DNA from: Bretschneidera sinensis
Lineage: Eukaryota; Streptophyta; Magnoliopsida; Brassicales; Akaniaceae
Length of the DNA stretch: 64,000 nt
Reading direction: 5' to 3'
NCBI GenBank assembly: GCA_023935145.1
Contig: CM043699.1
Coordinates: 127,358,536 to 127,422,535, forward strand
Shown one piece after another: positions 1-10,577 of this stretch (position 1 is the stretch's first letter; every line of letters begins with the position of its first letter). Below the pieces are notes generated by a model. The model saw nothing but the letters and a program-made list of their open reading frames with translations, ran no database searches and had not been told where the DNA came from. Position numbers and translations under genes: made by a program.

Positions 1-1057
1 TAGTCTCCTCTATCCTACTACTCTCCCGAGGAGCAGACTCCACGATAGTATTTGCTTGCTCAAGTAACTTATCTAAGTCCAAATCCTCTTCAAACTGAGC
101 AAAGCATGCCTCCATAATGTCCTCAGACTTCCCTTCTTTCTTGGGCACTTGTAGTCTCTCAGGGTAAGGCGCTTTAGGTAAAAAAGACCTAGAGAGATCC
201 TTAATAATACGAGTGGCTGTAGATGGCTCAGCATCTCTTTTCTCATTGTTGCCACTCTCTTGCCCTTGGTGCATAGCAGGGTTCTCTTCCACTTGATTGT
301 CCATTTGTCTCCCAGACAAGTATGGGACAGTTGATTGCACTTGTTTCTGCCAATGCATTGGAGTTGAAGAATTTCCCACCTCAAACTGTTCCTTTGGGTT
401 AGGCTCATATTGACTGGGGAACTCTCCTTCCTCTCCTTCACCCACGTAACTTGCGATCTGATCAATTTGACTCTCTAGTGTGGCAATCGCTTGGGTGTTT
501 TCTATTGTTGCACTCATCATTTCACTCATAGATTGGCTAGTCGTTTTCATGAAATCATTGAGAGCGTCCTCCAATGATTGTGAAACTGATGCTGGCGCTT
601 GAATGGGAGCTTGGTAAGCGGGTGATGGTGCTGGATAAGCTGAGTGACCATAATTTGGAATTGGTGGAGGAAATTCAGGAGTGTATTGATTGTGAGCATG
701 GTAAGGGGCTCCTCCCTAATTCATTGGTTGGTTCTGCTCCCATGAAAAATTAGAGTGGTCCCACCACCCTGGATTGTATGTTTCGGAGCAAGATCCATTT
801 GATTGCCAACAACAGTTATTGAAAGCATTCATTTGTTCCATAGGATACTCGACACAAGCTGGCATTGATGGGCAATTCTGTGCTAGATGCATGGGACTAG
901 CACAGATGGAACAGCTTTCAACATTGAAAGTGTTGGCAGCATTGAGGGACGGGCTGGTTATTTTAATGAAATCCTTGAGGGCGTCCTCTAAAGACTGTGA
1001 AACCGACGCTGGATTCATCCACAATTTTTTTTTAATTAAATTAATTTTTTTTTTCAA
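1..1057 (-). pseudogene. Athila/Tat-type gypsy gag, C-terminal half, rearranged
   Basis: Nucleocapsid part of a Ty3/gypsy gag, reading leftwards and running off the window edge. A CX2CX4HX4C zinc knuckle (CSICASPMHLAQNC, about 870-915) is followed by the lineage signature YNPGWWDHSNFSW. An in-frame TAG at 716-718 interrupts the frame. After it the same frame is open to position 1 through a Pro-rich stretch and PYPERLQVPKKE, the segment that leads into protease in this lineage. The N-terminal gag is missing: only about 70 bases separate the first Met from the primer-binding site. The peptide SVSQSLEDALKDF occurs before the zinc knuckle and again after it (about 550-597), so the copy was scrambled by deletion or template switching. 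Family call is firm; Athila versus other Tat-like lineages is inferred. Confidence 0.8.
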
Positions 1058-1130
1058 AATAAAATTGATAACTAACTAGTAGAAAAATAAAATCAATTCA
1101 GACAAAAAAATTTCACAAACCAAACAATTC

Positions 1131-1146
1131 CCCGGCAACGGCGCCA
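1131..1146 (-). other. Primer-binding site for tRNA-Asp
   Basis: On the minus strand these 16 bases read TGGCGCCGTTGCCGGG, the exact complement of the 3' end of plant tRNA-Asp including CCA. The site lies six bases inside the LTR end, as usual for Athila/Tat elements, and fixes the minus orientation of the element at the left edge. Confidence 0.88.
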
Positions 1147-1152
1147 AAAACT

Positions 1153-2368
1153 TGTTGTGAGTTTTAAATTACTCGCAAGCGCACGAGTCGTTTGTAGTAT
1201 AGCGTTGTGCAAGTGCGAGGTCGAATCCACAGGGAATTGCGTTGTGCAAATATAATTTTCAATCTAAACTAACTTTATTTTAACCTAGTTTCGAATTTTA
1301 AATGATATTTGCAAAATAAATTAAAACTAAATTAAATTAATTTAGAAAACTAATAATTGAAAGGCACTAAGGTTTCCGAATCCACCCCACCGAAGTTAAG
1401 CATACATGTTCTAAAAATATAGCCTATCAAAACATTCAATGAATCCAACTATAAGACAAAAAACAAAGAATATCCCAACTAAACCAAAAGCACCCGATGT
1501 ATCCGCTCTTAACAAATCACAAAGGGAATCCAATTTAATCGAAAAGCATTCTATGTATCCATCAGATGAAACACAAAGAAAATCCAACAGACAATTTAAA
1601 CTCAATCAATTATAAGATTAACTCAAATAATTGACAGAATATTTATACTAAAAATTGTCAGATTTGTACAAGCAAATTTGAACTACTGCGCCAAACAACG
1701 GCGGGGCTTCATCTTCAACCTTAGCTGAAGAGTCTAGCCACTCATAACTATAAAACTATAATAACAAGTGCTAAACATTTAAACTAAAACAACTGAATAT
1801 AAAGAAATAAATAAACAACTTTATCTGGGAGAAATTCCACTCGCTGCCGGGCGGCGCTTCCCCTCGTGGTAGCAATGCCTTCGGGATCCACCAAAATGCT
1901 GGCGGAAGTCCACCGGTAAACACCAAAGTGGCTTAGGAATTGTACACTGAATTATGAAGTCAGGTGGTGTTTATATAGGGGAAGACCCGGACTAATGTGG
2001 CTTGCAAAAACGATGTGGGATACTGGCCCGAGTGCGCTCGATCGCAGTATGTTGCGATCGATCGCAGATGCGCTCGATCGCGTGTCTGGTGCGCTCGATC
2101 GCACTGGTGTGATGCACTGCAAACATTTCGATGTGGGATTGATGACCTTGCGCTCGATCATAGGCAGGTGCGCTCGATCGTAGATCTCGTGCGATCGAGC
2201 GCAATGTCTCTAGAAGCTTCAAATCTCCTGAAATGCTTCATTTTCTCCACAAAGCTGTAAAAACACACAAAACACAAGAAAAACGTAAAATAAAGTAAAA
2301 TACTACTAACTAAGAGCATAAAAAATGTAATTTAAGGTTCTAAAATATGCAATATTTAAGACTCATCA
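1153..2368 (-). repeat. 5' LTR of the left-edge Athila/Tat-type element
   Basis: A 1216-bp LTR starting TGATGAGTCTTAAATATTG at the high-coordinate end and ending CTCACAACA next to the tRNA-Asp primer-binding site. The U5-side sequence around 1190-1235 (rc of 'gaggtcgaatccacaggg') is typical of these gypsy LTRs. A TATA box lies at 1971-1977 on the minus strand and a seven-copy palindromic array at 2033-2203 lies just upstream of it. Short ORFs over the array are by-products of the repeats. The matching 3' LTR is outside the window. Confidence 0.85.
2033..2203 (-). promoter_or_regulatory. U3 array of seven 14-bp palindromes upstream of TATA
   Basis: Seven copies of a degenerate palindrome of the form TGCG(A/C)TCGA(T/G)CGCA lie at about 2033, 2053, 2069, 2090, 2149, 2169 and 2190. 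The copy at 2053-2066 is a perfect 14-bp palindrome, TGCGATCGATCGCA. Spacing is irregular. The TATA box (1971-1977, read on the minus strand) starts about 55 bases downstream, so the array occupies an enhancer-like position in U3. The regulatory role is inferred from position only. Confidence 0.6.
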
Positions 2369-3092
2369 ACACCCCAAAGTCGTGCTACAACTACCGCATT
2401 ACACTTTGGGCGTAATCAAGGGGTAACTATTTTGATTTGTCATTGTGAGTCATGTGATGAGTTGGGCCTGGTAAAGGGCATGATTGTTATATGTATTGCT
2501 ATAAAATTTCTCAAACTTTGTTAGATTTGCGATGTATATGGTGTGGCAAGGCTGTGTGCTTGAATTTATTATATGAATTTTGATAAATTTCTTTTATTAT
2601 TGGTAGCTTTTTTTTGTTATGAAAGTTGAGAAAGATAAGTGGAAGAAAAATCAAGAATTTCTTTATACATATTTAGAAACTAAATAATTCATGTGGTATA
2701 ATTATAAATAAAATGATAAACTACTACAATACGATTACTTCTTGTAAAGTGTTTCTTACTAAGCTTTTTAGCTCACCCTTTTATTCTTTTTACTAACATT
2801 TCAGGTAGCATAGAAAGTTTGTGGTCAAAGTTGAAAGGAGCTTTAATAAAGTCTTCATCTGTCATCCTCGTTTCTTGAGTCATTTGGGAGTTTATTCTTT
2901 TACAAAAGTATTCAAGTTAAATTGTATTTAAGAAAGTTCTTTGTGCTGGTGTCTTCTGTAAAAATAAAAGCCTTAGGAATTAGTTTGTTGTATTGAAAAG
3001 TTTCACGTACACAAGGTTATCTGTTGTTAGATTTGTAATGATTGAAATGGTTATTTTTTGATTTATATGTTTGCATCATGAGTCAAGGTTCT
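2369..3092 (+). repeat. X1: partial LTR of a gypsy-like family (5' part)
   Basis: Non-coding. It shares phrases in order with 45180-45870: the purine-rich 'ggcctggtaaagggcatgat' zone, the 'cttactaagc...agctcaccctttta' zone and a run before 'aggttcttgg'. Its 3' end (4690-4753) was pushed away by a solo LTR. The LTR architecture and the TTACA terminus suggest a chromovirus (Tekay/Del-like) LTR, but with no coding domain this assignment is tentative. The exact left boundary is not clear. Confidence 0.5.
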
Positions 3093-4689
3093 TGGCACAC
3101 CAAAAAACAGACGTGTAAATTAATTCTTTGATCTAAAAATTATCGTATGATATATAGTGGAAAGCAAAGGTTATTTCCCACAGTGGATTGTAAATTAATT
3201 CAATTAAACATTTAATCGTTAAAAGAAAAAAATATAAATAATTAAACTAAATAATTTCTAAACTAAATTAAATTCAAAACAACCTAATAAACTAATTGGG
3301 GTTTTTTTTTTTTAAATGATTAACTAAAAATTACGAATAATGAAAGACAATTAAAATATGATTCAAAATTGAATAAACTTTGTAACAATAATGAGAAAAC
3401 TGGTCAAATGATCATTCTTGACCACTAGACATGAAATAATGAATCAATACAAGAGTTATCCCCAAATTCCTAATAAAATTACCAACCGTAGATAATAATA
3501 AGCTCTATTACCCCAATCTTTTCTTAGTTTGTCGTTAAGTAAAACATGCTCTTTACTTAATCTCTGTCTATTAAATAACCTATAATAAGCTCTCTAAAAT
3601 TAATTTAATAGAAGCATTAGGTTAAGAAAGATAGGTTGGTCCAAGAAACAAACGCATAAGCTCAGTTCATTTATCCTAAGTTATGTTCCATATAATAATC
3701 ACACGAAAATATCCCATCATCAATGATTACTAATTGCTACCATTGATTAGAAATTCCAGACAATTACAGATCAAGATTCCTAACCTAGCAATAGATAATT
3801 ACCCTATTTCATTTGGTTGGACACCCCAAATAAAATAAAATAATAATCATAAACAATTCTTATGGAAGAACATAAACAATTTTATTAGAAATATGGATAA
3901 TAATCTCTGAATATTTAATCACAAAATCATGTCTAGGGCTTTGAAATCACCCTTAACCAAAAATAAAATTAGCTAGACATAATAATAAAATTAAAAACAA
4001 AATAAATATTCAAAGGCATGAAAGATGGGAAAAATGAAGAATGAAAGTAAACAACAGTAATCTTGAAGAGTCTTCTATGCAGATGAATCTCCTTGATCAC
4101 CAATAGCAGCTATGTTCTTCCCAATTTTCTCTTTTATTTTTTTTTTTGTCTAGGAAAAATATGATTTCCTTACAAGGGAAGGGCAGCTGGCCTTATATAG
4201 GAAAACTCCTAGAAAAGAAAAGGAAAGTACAATAATACTACTCCTTTTAGGAAAAAGAAAGACACTGAAATGGGAAATACTTCTACTACTAGGAAAACAT
4301 GAAATAGGAAAGCAACTAAAAGGAAATATAACACAAAATAGGAAAAAGTGCAGCCTAGGAAAAGGAAGGACGTTGAAATGGGAAATACTTCTACTACTAA
4401 GAAAACATGAAATAGGAAAGTAACTAAAAGGAAATATGACATAAAATAGGAAAAAGTGTAGCACAAGTAAAACTTGTATATATATGGAGGCTCACAATAT
4501 TCATTAGGGTTTTTTTTCATCCAAATATTATTTTTAAGCACCTGTGACATGAAAATACACCAAAAATACTCGTGATTCCGAAAAATACATTTTAAAGACA
4601 ATTAAGTAAAAATGAAATATTTAAACCTAATTTCCCATAAATAATATCGATAAATCACTAAGTATTAGTGTATTTTCAAGTGCTCATCA
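3093..4689 (-). repeat. Solo LTR inserted in X1
   Basis: On the minus strand this 1597-bp unit starts TGATGAGCACTTG and ends GGTGTGCCA. It interrupts X1 exactly where the X3 copy (about 45870) is continuous. Flanks are GTTCT (3088-3092) and GTGCT (4690-4694), a likely 5-bp TSD with one mismatch; X3 has GGTGCT at the empty site. TATA box near 4194-4203 (minus). An approximately 108-bp tandem repeat (4249-4463) lies directly upstream of the TATA. No coding sequence; the ORFs over the repeat are chance. Confidence 0.7.
4249..4463 (-). repeat. 108-bp tandem duplication in U3 of the solo LTR
   Basis: Two copies, about 4249-4356 and 4357-4463, share 'gaaatgggaaatacttct' (4267 and 4375) and the 'aaaacatgaaataggaaag' stretch, with only scattered differences. 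They lie about 50-270 bases upstream of the TATA-like sequence of this minus-strand LTR, where U3 enhancer repeats are expected. Confidence 0.75.
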
Positions 4690-4753
4690 GTGCTTAGTGA
4701 TGAAATGTAATGGAGTCTTTTCAAGTAGGGCCCACTCGGGATGGGTCGTTACA
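4690..4753 (+). repeat. X1 LTR 3' end
   Basis: Matches 45880-45937 of X3: both have 'gggcccactcgggatggg'-type sequence and end in TTACA. The bases after 4753 include CTATCAAAG, a degenerate form of the initiator tRNA-Met primer-binding site (TATCAGAGC). This makes 4753 the LTR 3' boundary and fixes the plus orientation. Confidence 0.6.
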
Positions 4754-6431
4754 TTTTTGCTATCAAAGATTTTGGTTAAAGATTCTATAGAGTTTAGTTC
4801 CATAGTGTGTGTGTTGCATGGGATAGTTACAGGGAGTTAGTTACATAAAGTTAAAGAGGATACCGTTAGGAGTTATAACCAGTATTGGTTTGGGTAAAAC
4901 AAAGATGTCTTAAGATTAAAGTTGAGTCAACTTATATTCGGATGTTGTGTGAATTTGATGTTGTTTGAAGTGACCTTGAGATATTTATGAGTTGCTAAGT
5001 TAATGTTTTTTGTTTTTTTTTTATAAGAATTGTTGGTATGACTGTCTTGATATGATGTTGGTATGATTACTTTGATACAATGAAGTACTCGATTGATATA
5101 TCAATTCTCTTGTAGTTATTGAAAGGCTCTTATGTGGTTGGCTGAAGAAATTATTAAAAGGAGAAGAATGAGAAAGATATTTTAAACTAATATCGATTAC
5201 TTGAAAGCTAATTTTATTTTTACGACAGTTGAAAATTATTAATGAGTTATTATTTACTGTTGAGAAAAGGTTCCCAAAAGTATGAATTAATATGTGTTTT
5301 TGTATGAACTTTTCTGTGGATGATTCTTTTCATACTATATGTGCTGAGGTACTTGTAAATGACAATTGTGTGGTATTGGTTTAAGAAATAATTGTTGTAA
5401 AATGTAGACTCAGAGTAGAGGAGTCCTAAGTAGTAGGTTTGTGTGTTTACTTAGATGTTGAGTACAGGGAAAAAGTATATGATTAATTATTGAACAGAGT
5501 TACTAGTATGTCAGAAATTAAGAGAGTTTTGAAGAAATGGAACGTAGTACCGATTCACAGAAATAGTAAGTATTTTATTAGGAAGTGAGACTTTAGAAGG
5601 GTGATTAAAGTATAGGTAAGAGTATAGATGGATTTACAAGTATAAAAAGGAATAAGAGCAAATTATTGGACAAGTGAATAGAGTAAGGAGTAGTTGAAAT
5701 TAGACGAAAGAAACACTTTAATTAAAGTTTATAATTATATCTTAGACTTAAGAAGAATAGTAGAGGAAGCTTGTCAGAAATTCAAAATTTTTTATTTGAG
5801 ACTTTGTAAAGGAGAAAGGTGTAGTGAATTTTGACTTGGGTTCTATTGTTAAGCAAAGGTAAATACAAAGAGATAGACAGATTTATTCAAAACCTAGAAA
5901 GCCTTAGGTTTAGATTGGAGAATGAGTAATTATAAGGTTGGTGCTAGTTGTTTGAGCCAAAAAATGTTGCTCTGTTTGGAGATGTAAGTTAAAGGAATAC
6001 TATTTTGAATATAATGAGAGATGTGTGACGATGAACTAAGATAATTGAAGTATTAGAAAAAGCTAAAGTTTGCGAATGAATTGTTCTAGATCTAGTTAAA
6101 ATATTAGAAAGAAGGATGATTAGTGAAAGTAAAATATTTATGTTTAGTAAAAGGAGGGTTACTTGTGAAGGGAAATGATAAGAAGAAGCTTGATAGGAAT
6201 CTAAGAGCTTAGTAAGATAAGAGATTATGAGAGTATTAGGACGATGATGGTGAAAGAGAACTGGGTATAGGATGTAAGGCCAAGATTTAGTTGGATAAGG
6301 AAGTGGAAAGGAGAAGAAGAAATTCGAGGGGAAAGTTACTAATTTAAAGAATCAAAGGAGTTTAGAGCACTCTAGAGAATGATAGAATTGAGAGAGTTGA
6401 TTAATGAAAGAGGTAGTTAGAGAGAATAGGG
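4754..6431 (+). repeat. X1 interior: purine-rich, non-coding
   Basis: No ORF here shows a retroelement domain. The strand is strongly enriched in A and G. Homologous sequence appears inverted at 20093-21658 (for example the 'gtggtattggtttaagaaat' block near 5366 matches the complement near 21300) and in the same orientation at 63301-64000. It is best read as the interior of a non-autonomous or wholly decayed LTR element. It is cut at 6431 by a copia LTR. Confidence 0.55.
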
Positions 6432-6660
6432 TGTTGGAAAATCACCTTTCAAGAATCCCAGGTTATGATCTTTCCAAACCCCCAAATCTAAAATGATTTG
6501 TACTAAAGAAGAATTAAACCATAAAGAGAAAACACAAGCAATTGTTATCGAGGTTCGACAATTTGCCTATGTCCCTGCGAGCTCCTCCGAGCTCTCTGCA
6601 CTAAATCAATGAGTTCTTATAATTACAGCAACACATCCTCTAGAACTCTCTTTCTTCTCA
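6432..6660 (-). repeat. C0: 3' LTR fragment of the copia family
   Basis: Complement of the last ~230 bases of the copia LTR that is intact at 23275-24136. It starts at the LTR terminus (TGTTGGAAAATCACC as read on the plus strand) and includes the 'gagctcctccgagctctc' block. It stops around 6655-6665 inside a 'cttctcaaatc' stretch and joins protease sequence directly. All of integrase, RT, RNase H and the rest of the LTR are therefore missing from this copy, consistent with a microhomology deletion. Confidence 0.75.
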
Positions 6661-7747
6661 AATCTGGAAGATATCTCACATTCCGCAGTAGCCTTGTGAC
6701 TCCATCAAACATCCTCAATTGGATATCTCATATCCCTCTCACTTGGCAAGAAGTATCGTTCCCCAAGAAAACCTTTCCATCATTAGTTTCTTTGAAATTC
6801 TTGAACCAATCCCAATGAAGGTACATGTGATAAGTGCACCCGGAATCCAAGATCTATTTCTCTCTGCCTTGCCTCTTGGTCACATTTGAGCACACAACAA
6901 GAACATCATCTTCTTGCTGTTCTCCTTTGGCAATCGAAGCCTCTCCATTGTTGGTATGGCCTCTTCCTTTCTCATCCCTCATCATCTTCTTACAATCTCT
7001 CTTGAAATGACCCTCCTTATTGCAGTAGTAGCATCGCTTTCCTCCAAGCTTCGGTTTAGAATGCAATCTTCCATGGCTCTGCCTTCTACCCTTTGATTTG
7101 TCCCAGTAGTTTCCATAGATGTTACTTCCATTCTGAGTCGCTAGCCTTTCTCTAATGAACAACCCTTCTCCACTTGATCCTTCCCTCATCTTGGCTTTGA
7201 AATCATGAACCCTTATAGCATTGATCACAATTTCTTTGGTTAGTGCATCTCTTCCATATTCAATAGCATTAATCAAGCTTTCAAAACAATCAGGAAGAGA
7301 ATTCAACAATATAACAGCCAATTGTTCATCCAGGAATGTTATACTACAACTACTCAAATCTTAAACTAGTTTATTAAATACATCAAGATTATCTTGCAAC
7401 TCTTTATTAAAATCCATTTTAAAAACAAAGATTCATTTTAGAAGATAAATCTTATTAGAGAGAGTCTTAGTAAGAAATAACTCATCTAGTTTCTTCCAAA
7501 TACCAGTTGGATCTTCCGAATCTCAACATTCCCTTGTCACACTATCCGAAATGTGCAGAAAGATGGTGTTATACTCCATCTTCTTCATCTCATTCCGCTA
7601 GAGCTCTATGATACTTATTGGAAAATTGTCATCTTCTCCAATAGCCAAGTCCACTTTTTGTTGCATAAGAACTGCTTTAATTTTTCACTTCCAAAGGGCA
7701 AAGTCTCTCTTTCCATCAAACTTCTCAACAATGAAGTTTGAACCCAT
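6661..7747 (-). pseudogene. C0: copia gag and start of protease, decayed
   Basis: Ty1/copia gag read leftwards. The start codon (complement of 7745-7747) opens MGSNF-type N-terminal sequence; the capsid part includes LPDCFESLINAIEYGRDAL. An intact CCHC zinc knuckle, CYYCNKEGHFKRDC, lies at about 6992-7035. Protease sequence of the VTRLL(R)N(V)RYL type follows at 6661-6720 and is then truncated into the LTR fragment. The frame is broken between about 7360 and 7745 by stops and small indels. This copy and the plus-strand copy at 8239-8933 form an inverted repeat. Confidence 0.8.
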
Positions 7748-7887
7748 CTTGCAGAGAAAATCCCAAGATTTATGTATAACCCACAATTGCTTTCCAAACT
7801 TCTAAACCTCAAGAAGCCGATCAAATCTTGATCCCAACACCGTTCTTGAATCCCTTAAGAACCATATCAGATCTTGATCCCAGCTCG
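7748..7887 (-). repeat. C0: copia untranslated leader
   Basis: Complement of the leader between primer-binding site and gag seen at 24140-24384 (blocks 'gttcttgagg', 'gatttgatc', 'ataaatcttggg'). It ends abruptly near 7887 at a junction with plus-oriented LTR sequence, so no primer-binding site or 5' LTR of its own is present. Confidence 0.65.
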
Positions 7888-8000
7888 ATAACAAATCACT
7901 TGTCTTCTTTTTTTTCTTGCTTTCAATTGCTGTATTTCTTTCTACAAGTCATTCTAGACTTGGGTGTTTGGAAGATCACCACTTGGGGTGATTTCCAGCA
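7888..8000 (+). repeat. C0': last 113 bases of a plus-oriented copia LTR
   Basis: Begins CGATAACAA and runs through 'tagacttgggtgtttggaag' to the LTR terminus at 8000, immediately followed by a primer-binding site. It corresponds to about 24021-24136 of the intact element. Its join to the minus-oriented leader at 7887/7888 is a head-to-head junction with no TSD. Confidence 0.75.
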
Positions 8001-8001
8001 G

Positions 8002-8013
8002 TGGTATCAAAGC
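8002..8013 (+). other. Primer-binding site, initiator tRNA-Met
   Basis: TGGTATCAAAGC, one change from the canonical plant iMet site TGGTATCAGAGC, two bases after the LTR end. Confidence 0.75.
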
Positions 8014-8238
8014 TTGCACAACTGTGTATCGAATCAAGAACAAGAAGGTTACGGAGTCAAGACTCCAAGAATCAAAGATCAACTTCTTGGGTGATTCAAG
8101 AATGGAGTAAAGATCAAGATCAGATCATGTTCTTGAGGGTGATTCAAGAACGGTGTTAAGATCCATCTTCGATCGTGTTCTTGAGGTTGAAGAAAGCATT
8201 TGTGGGTATTGCATAAATCTGGGATCTTGTCCGCAAAG

Positions 8239-8933
8239 ATGGCTTTAAATTTCGTTGTTGAGAAGTTTGATGGAAAGAGAGATTTTTCCCTATAGAAGCG
8301 GAAGATCAAGGCTGTTCTTATGCAACAGAAAGTGGACTTGGCTATTGGAGAAGATGATGCTTTTCCAGCAAGTATCACAGAGGACCAGCAGGTTGAGATG
8401 AAGAAGATGGCTTACAACACTATTTTCTTGCATATGTCGGATAGTGTCACAAGGGAGTGCGGAGAGTCGGAAGATCTGGCTGTTATATGGAAGAAACTAG
8501 ATGAGCTATTTCTTACCAAAACTCTCCCTAACAAGATTTATCTTCTTAAAAGAATCTTTGCTTTTAAAATGGATCTTAGTAAAGAGTTGTAAGATAATCT
8601 TGATGTCTTTAATAAACTAGTTCAAGATTTAGCTAGTTGTAATATTAATTCCTGGATGAACAATTGGCTGTCATTTTGTTAAATTCTCTTCCTGATTGCT
8701 TTGATAATTTGATTAATGCTATTGAGTATGGAAGGGATACTTTAACCAAAGAGATTGTGGTCAATGCCATAAGGGCACATGACTTCAAAGCTAAGATTAA
8801 GGAGACATCAAGTGGAGATGGGCTGTTCATAAGAGGAAGGCCAGCAACTCGGAATGGCAGTAGCAACCATGGCAACTACCGGGAGAAATCAAGAGGAAGA
8901 GGTCAAATCCATGGGAGAGCACATGATAAGTGC
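8239..8933 (+). pseudogene. C0': copia gag, 5' half, cut by Y1
   Basis: Gag of the same copia family as 24385-25217, beginning MALNFVVEKFDGK. There is a stop where the family has Trp in the FSLWK motif (near 8293), another stop at 8590 and a shift near 8650, after which LLNSLPDCFDNLINAIEYG and the RGRPATRNGSS segment are readable. The copy ends at 8933 where the Y1 LTR begins, before the zinc knuckle. It is about 85-90% like C0 by eye, in inverted orientation. Confidence 0.8.
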
Positions 8934-10225
8934 TTAAATATTCATATTTAATCCCCTTAATTTACATGTGTTAAGCTTTTTGTCTATATATTTTAGTCTA
9001 TTTTACTTCACTTTTGTGTTTTACACGTTTTTATAGGGTCTTGGAGAAAAAGAAGCCTTTTTGACACTTAAAAGAAGAAATTTGGAAATCCTGGAGCAGC
9101 TACTGGCTAAAGTGAGATTGAGTGCACTATTGGGTGCGATCGAGCACATAAGTGCTCGTACACACACAAGAAGGATCAAGCACAGGCTTGCGATCGAGCG
9201 CACATGTACGGGCGTGAACAATAAAACGGTATAACCTGTTTTGGAAATAACTTAGGGTTTTGCTTTAAAACTCCTAGGGTTTCCAAGATTACTCAAACCT
9301 TATAAATAGCCTTGTAAAACACAGAAAGAGATATCTCCCTCTTTAGTTGATCTCCCTTTTGAGGAGCATATCTTCCCTTTAGTTTAGTTTTTATTCGGGG
9401 AGACCAGAGGAGGAGACTGTGGAGATGAATTGACGACTCTTCTCCCAGGTTTCTTCTTTCTTTTATTTTATTATGTGTACTTAAACTTTTAGTAAGGGCT
9501 TGGTCTAAGCCCTAATTATGTTTATTCAATAATTCAATATTGGCACCTTTACGATATTCATGTGTTGCTTGACTTGATTAATGCCTGTGTTTATTTGAAT
9601 TCCTCATATGTGTGTCTGATCAACGTGTGCATGTGGTATGGATTAGTTAATTAAAACAATTTGGATGACCAAGTCTTGGGTTCAACAATAGTAAGAAAAG
9701 AAATCCACACTGGATTCTTGGGTTAATCAATATGGGAAACCGAGAGTAGATACCATGCCCTAGGTCCCATGTGGTTCTCGATTTCCACAGATCCTATGCT
9801 CTCCTAAGAAACAACTCAGTATACACCATGATGAATCCCTTAAGAAAGAAAAAAGTTAGAGTAGATACCATGCCTAACTCGTTGCTTAGGGAAATCAATA
9901 GCTTAAGGAGTAGATACCATGCCCTTAGGATGACAAACAGTAGTTAATCATAGCATGTGTAAAGCATTTGCATATTGTTTTGTTGTGGTAGCATAATTGG
10001 TGGTGGATATCAAGTCCCTACGCCTTTATCTTTATTATTTCAAACTCAATATTTATTCCTCTTGTTTTTATTTTATTATTGTGAAACTAATTCTAAAGTG
10101 AAATTTACCAATCCTTGTGGAGATGATCTTGCATTCGCACACTGTGCTACTGTTGACCTTGTGCACTTGCAAGTAAAATGAGTTTGGTTATTTGCTTATT
10201 ACTTTAGGTAGATAATTGCATAACA
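8934..10225 (+). repeat. Y1: 5' LTR, gypsy family Y
   Basis: A 1292-bp LTR beginning TGATAAGTGC and ending CATAACA, closely similar to both LTRs of Y2 (53549-54890 and 59017-60328). TATA box TATAAATA at 9301-9308. Two palindromic motifs, TGCGATCGAGCA (about 9135) and TGCGATCGAGCGCA (9189-9202), lie 100-170 bases upstream. The insertion interrupts copia gag at 8933. Confidence 0.85.
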
Positions 10226-10230
10226 AGTTT

Positions 10231-10248
10231 TGGTGTCATTGCCGAGGA
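10231..10248 (+). other. Y1 primer-binding site, degenerate tRNA-Asp type
   Basis: TGGTGTCATTGCCGAGGA is a mutated form of the tRNA-Asp site TGGCGCCGTTGCCGGGGA, placed six bases after the LTR, as in the other Athila/Tat-type elements here. Confidence 0.7.
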
Positions 10249-10415
10249 TTGTACTAAATTTCTTTTTGGAATTATTTTAGTTAGTTTTTTTTATTTTTTT
10301 ATTCTATTTTATTTTATTTTGTTCTGTTTTATTTTTATTTTTATCAAAAAATCAGATTTATTCCTTCTTTTTGTTTTCTGTTTAGGTGTGCAGTAGAGGA
10401 GTTTCTGTCCTTATT

Positions 10416-10493
10416 GTGATCGAGTGCACTCCTTGCTGCGATCGAGCGCAAGCCCAATGCGATCGATTGCTATTCTTGGTGCGCTCGAGCGCA
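10416..10493 (+). promoter_or_regulatory. Palindrome array in the Y1 leader
   Basis: The untranslated leader just before gag carries four copies of the same motif as the LTR arrays: TGTGATCGAGTGCA, CTGCGATCGAGCGCA, TGCGATCGATTGC and the perfect palindrome TGCGCTCGAGCGCA (10480-10493). The same motif sits at the same place in Y2 (about 55062-55105). Function unknown; being in transcribed leader it could act on RNA or DNA. Confidence 0.5.
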
Positions 10494-10577
10494 AAAGCTC
10501 CAGAGAGTACTCGAGCAGCAGTACTGAAACTGATACACTGAAGCTTTTCAACTAATTCATTCAAGAGAGAAGCACCA

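Noticed and set aside
2033..2203. CRISPR-like regularly repeated palindromes
   Set aside because: Spacing is irregular, the unit is only 14 bases, and the surroundings are a plant retrotransposon LTR.
1952..2260. Four overlapping ORFs on both strands
   Set aside because: They lie over the palindromic U3 array; the peptides are translations of the repeated 14-mer (RSSA, ALDR repeats).
4150..4601. Two minus-strand ORFs rich in Phe and Ser with repeats
   Set aside because: They follow the 108-bp tandem duplication in a solo LTR; hydrophobicity comes from purine-rich sequence read in antisense.
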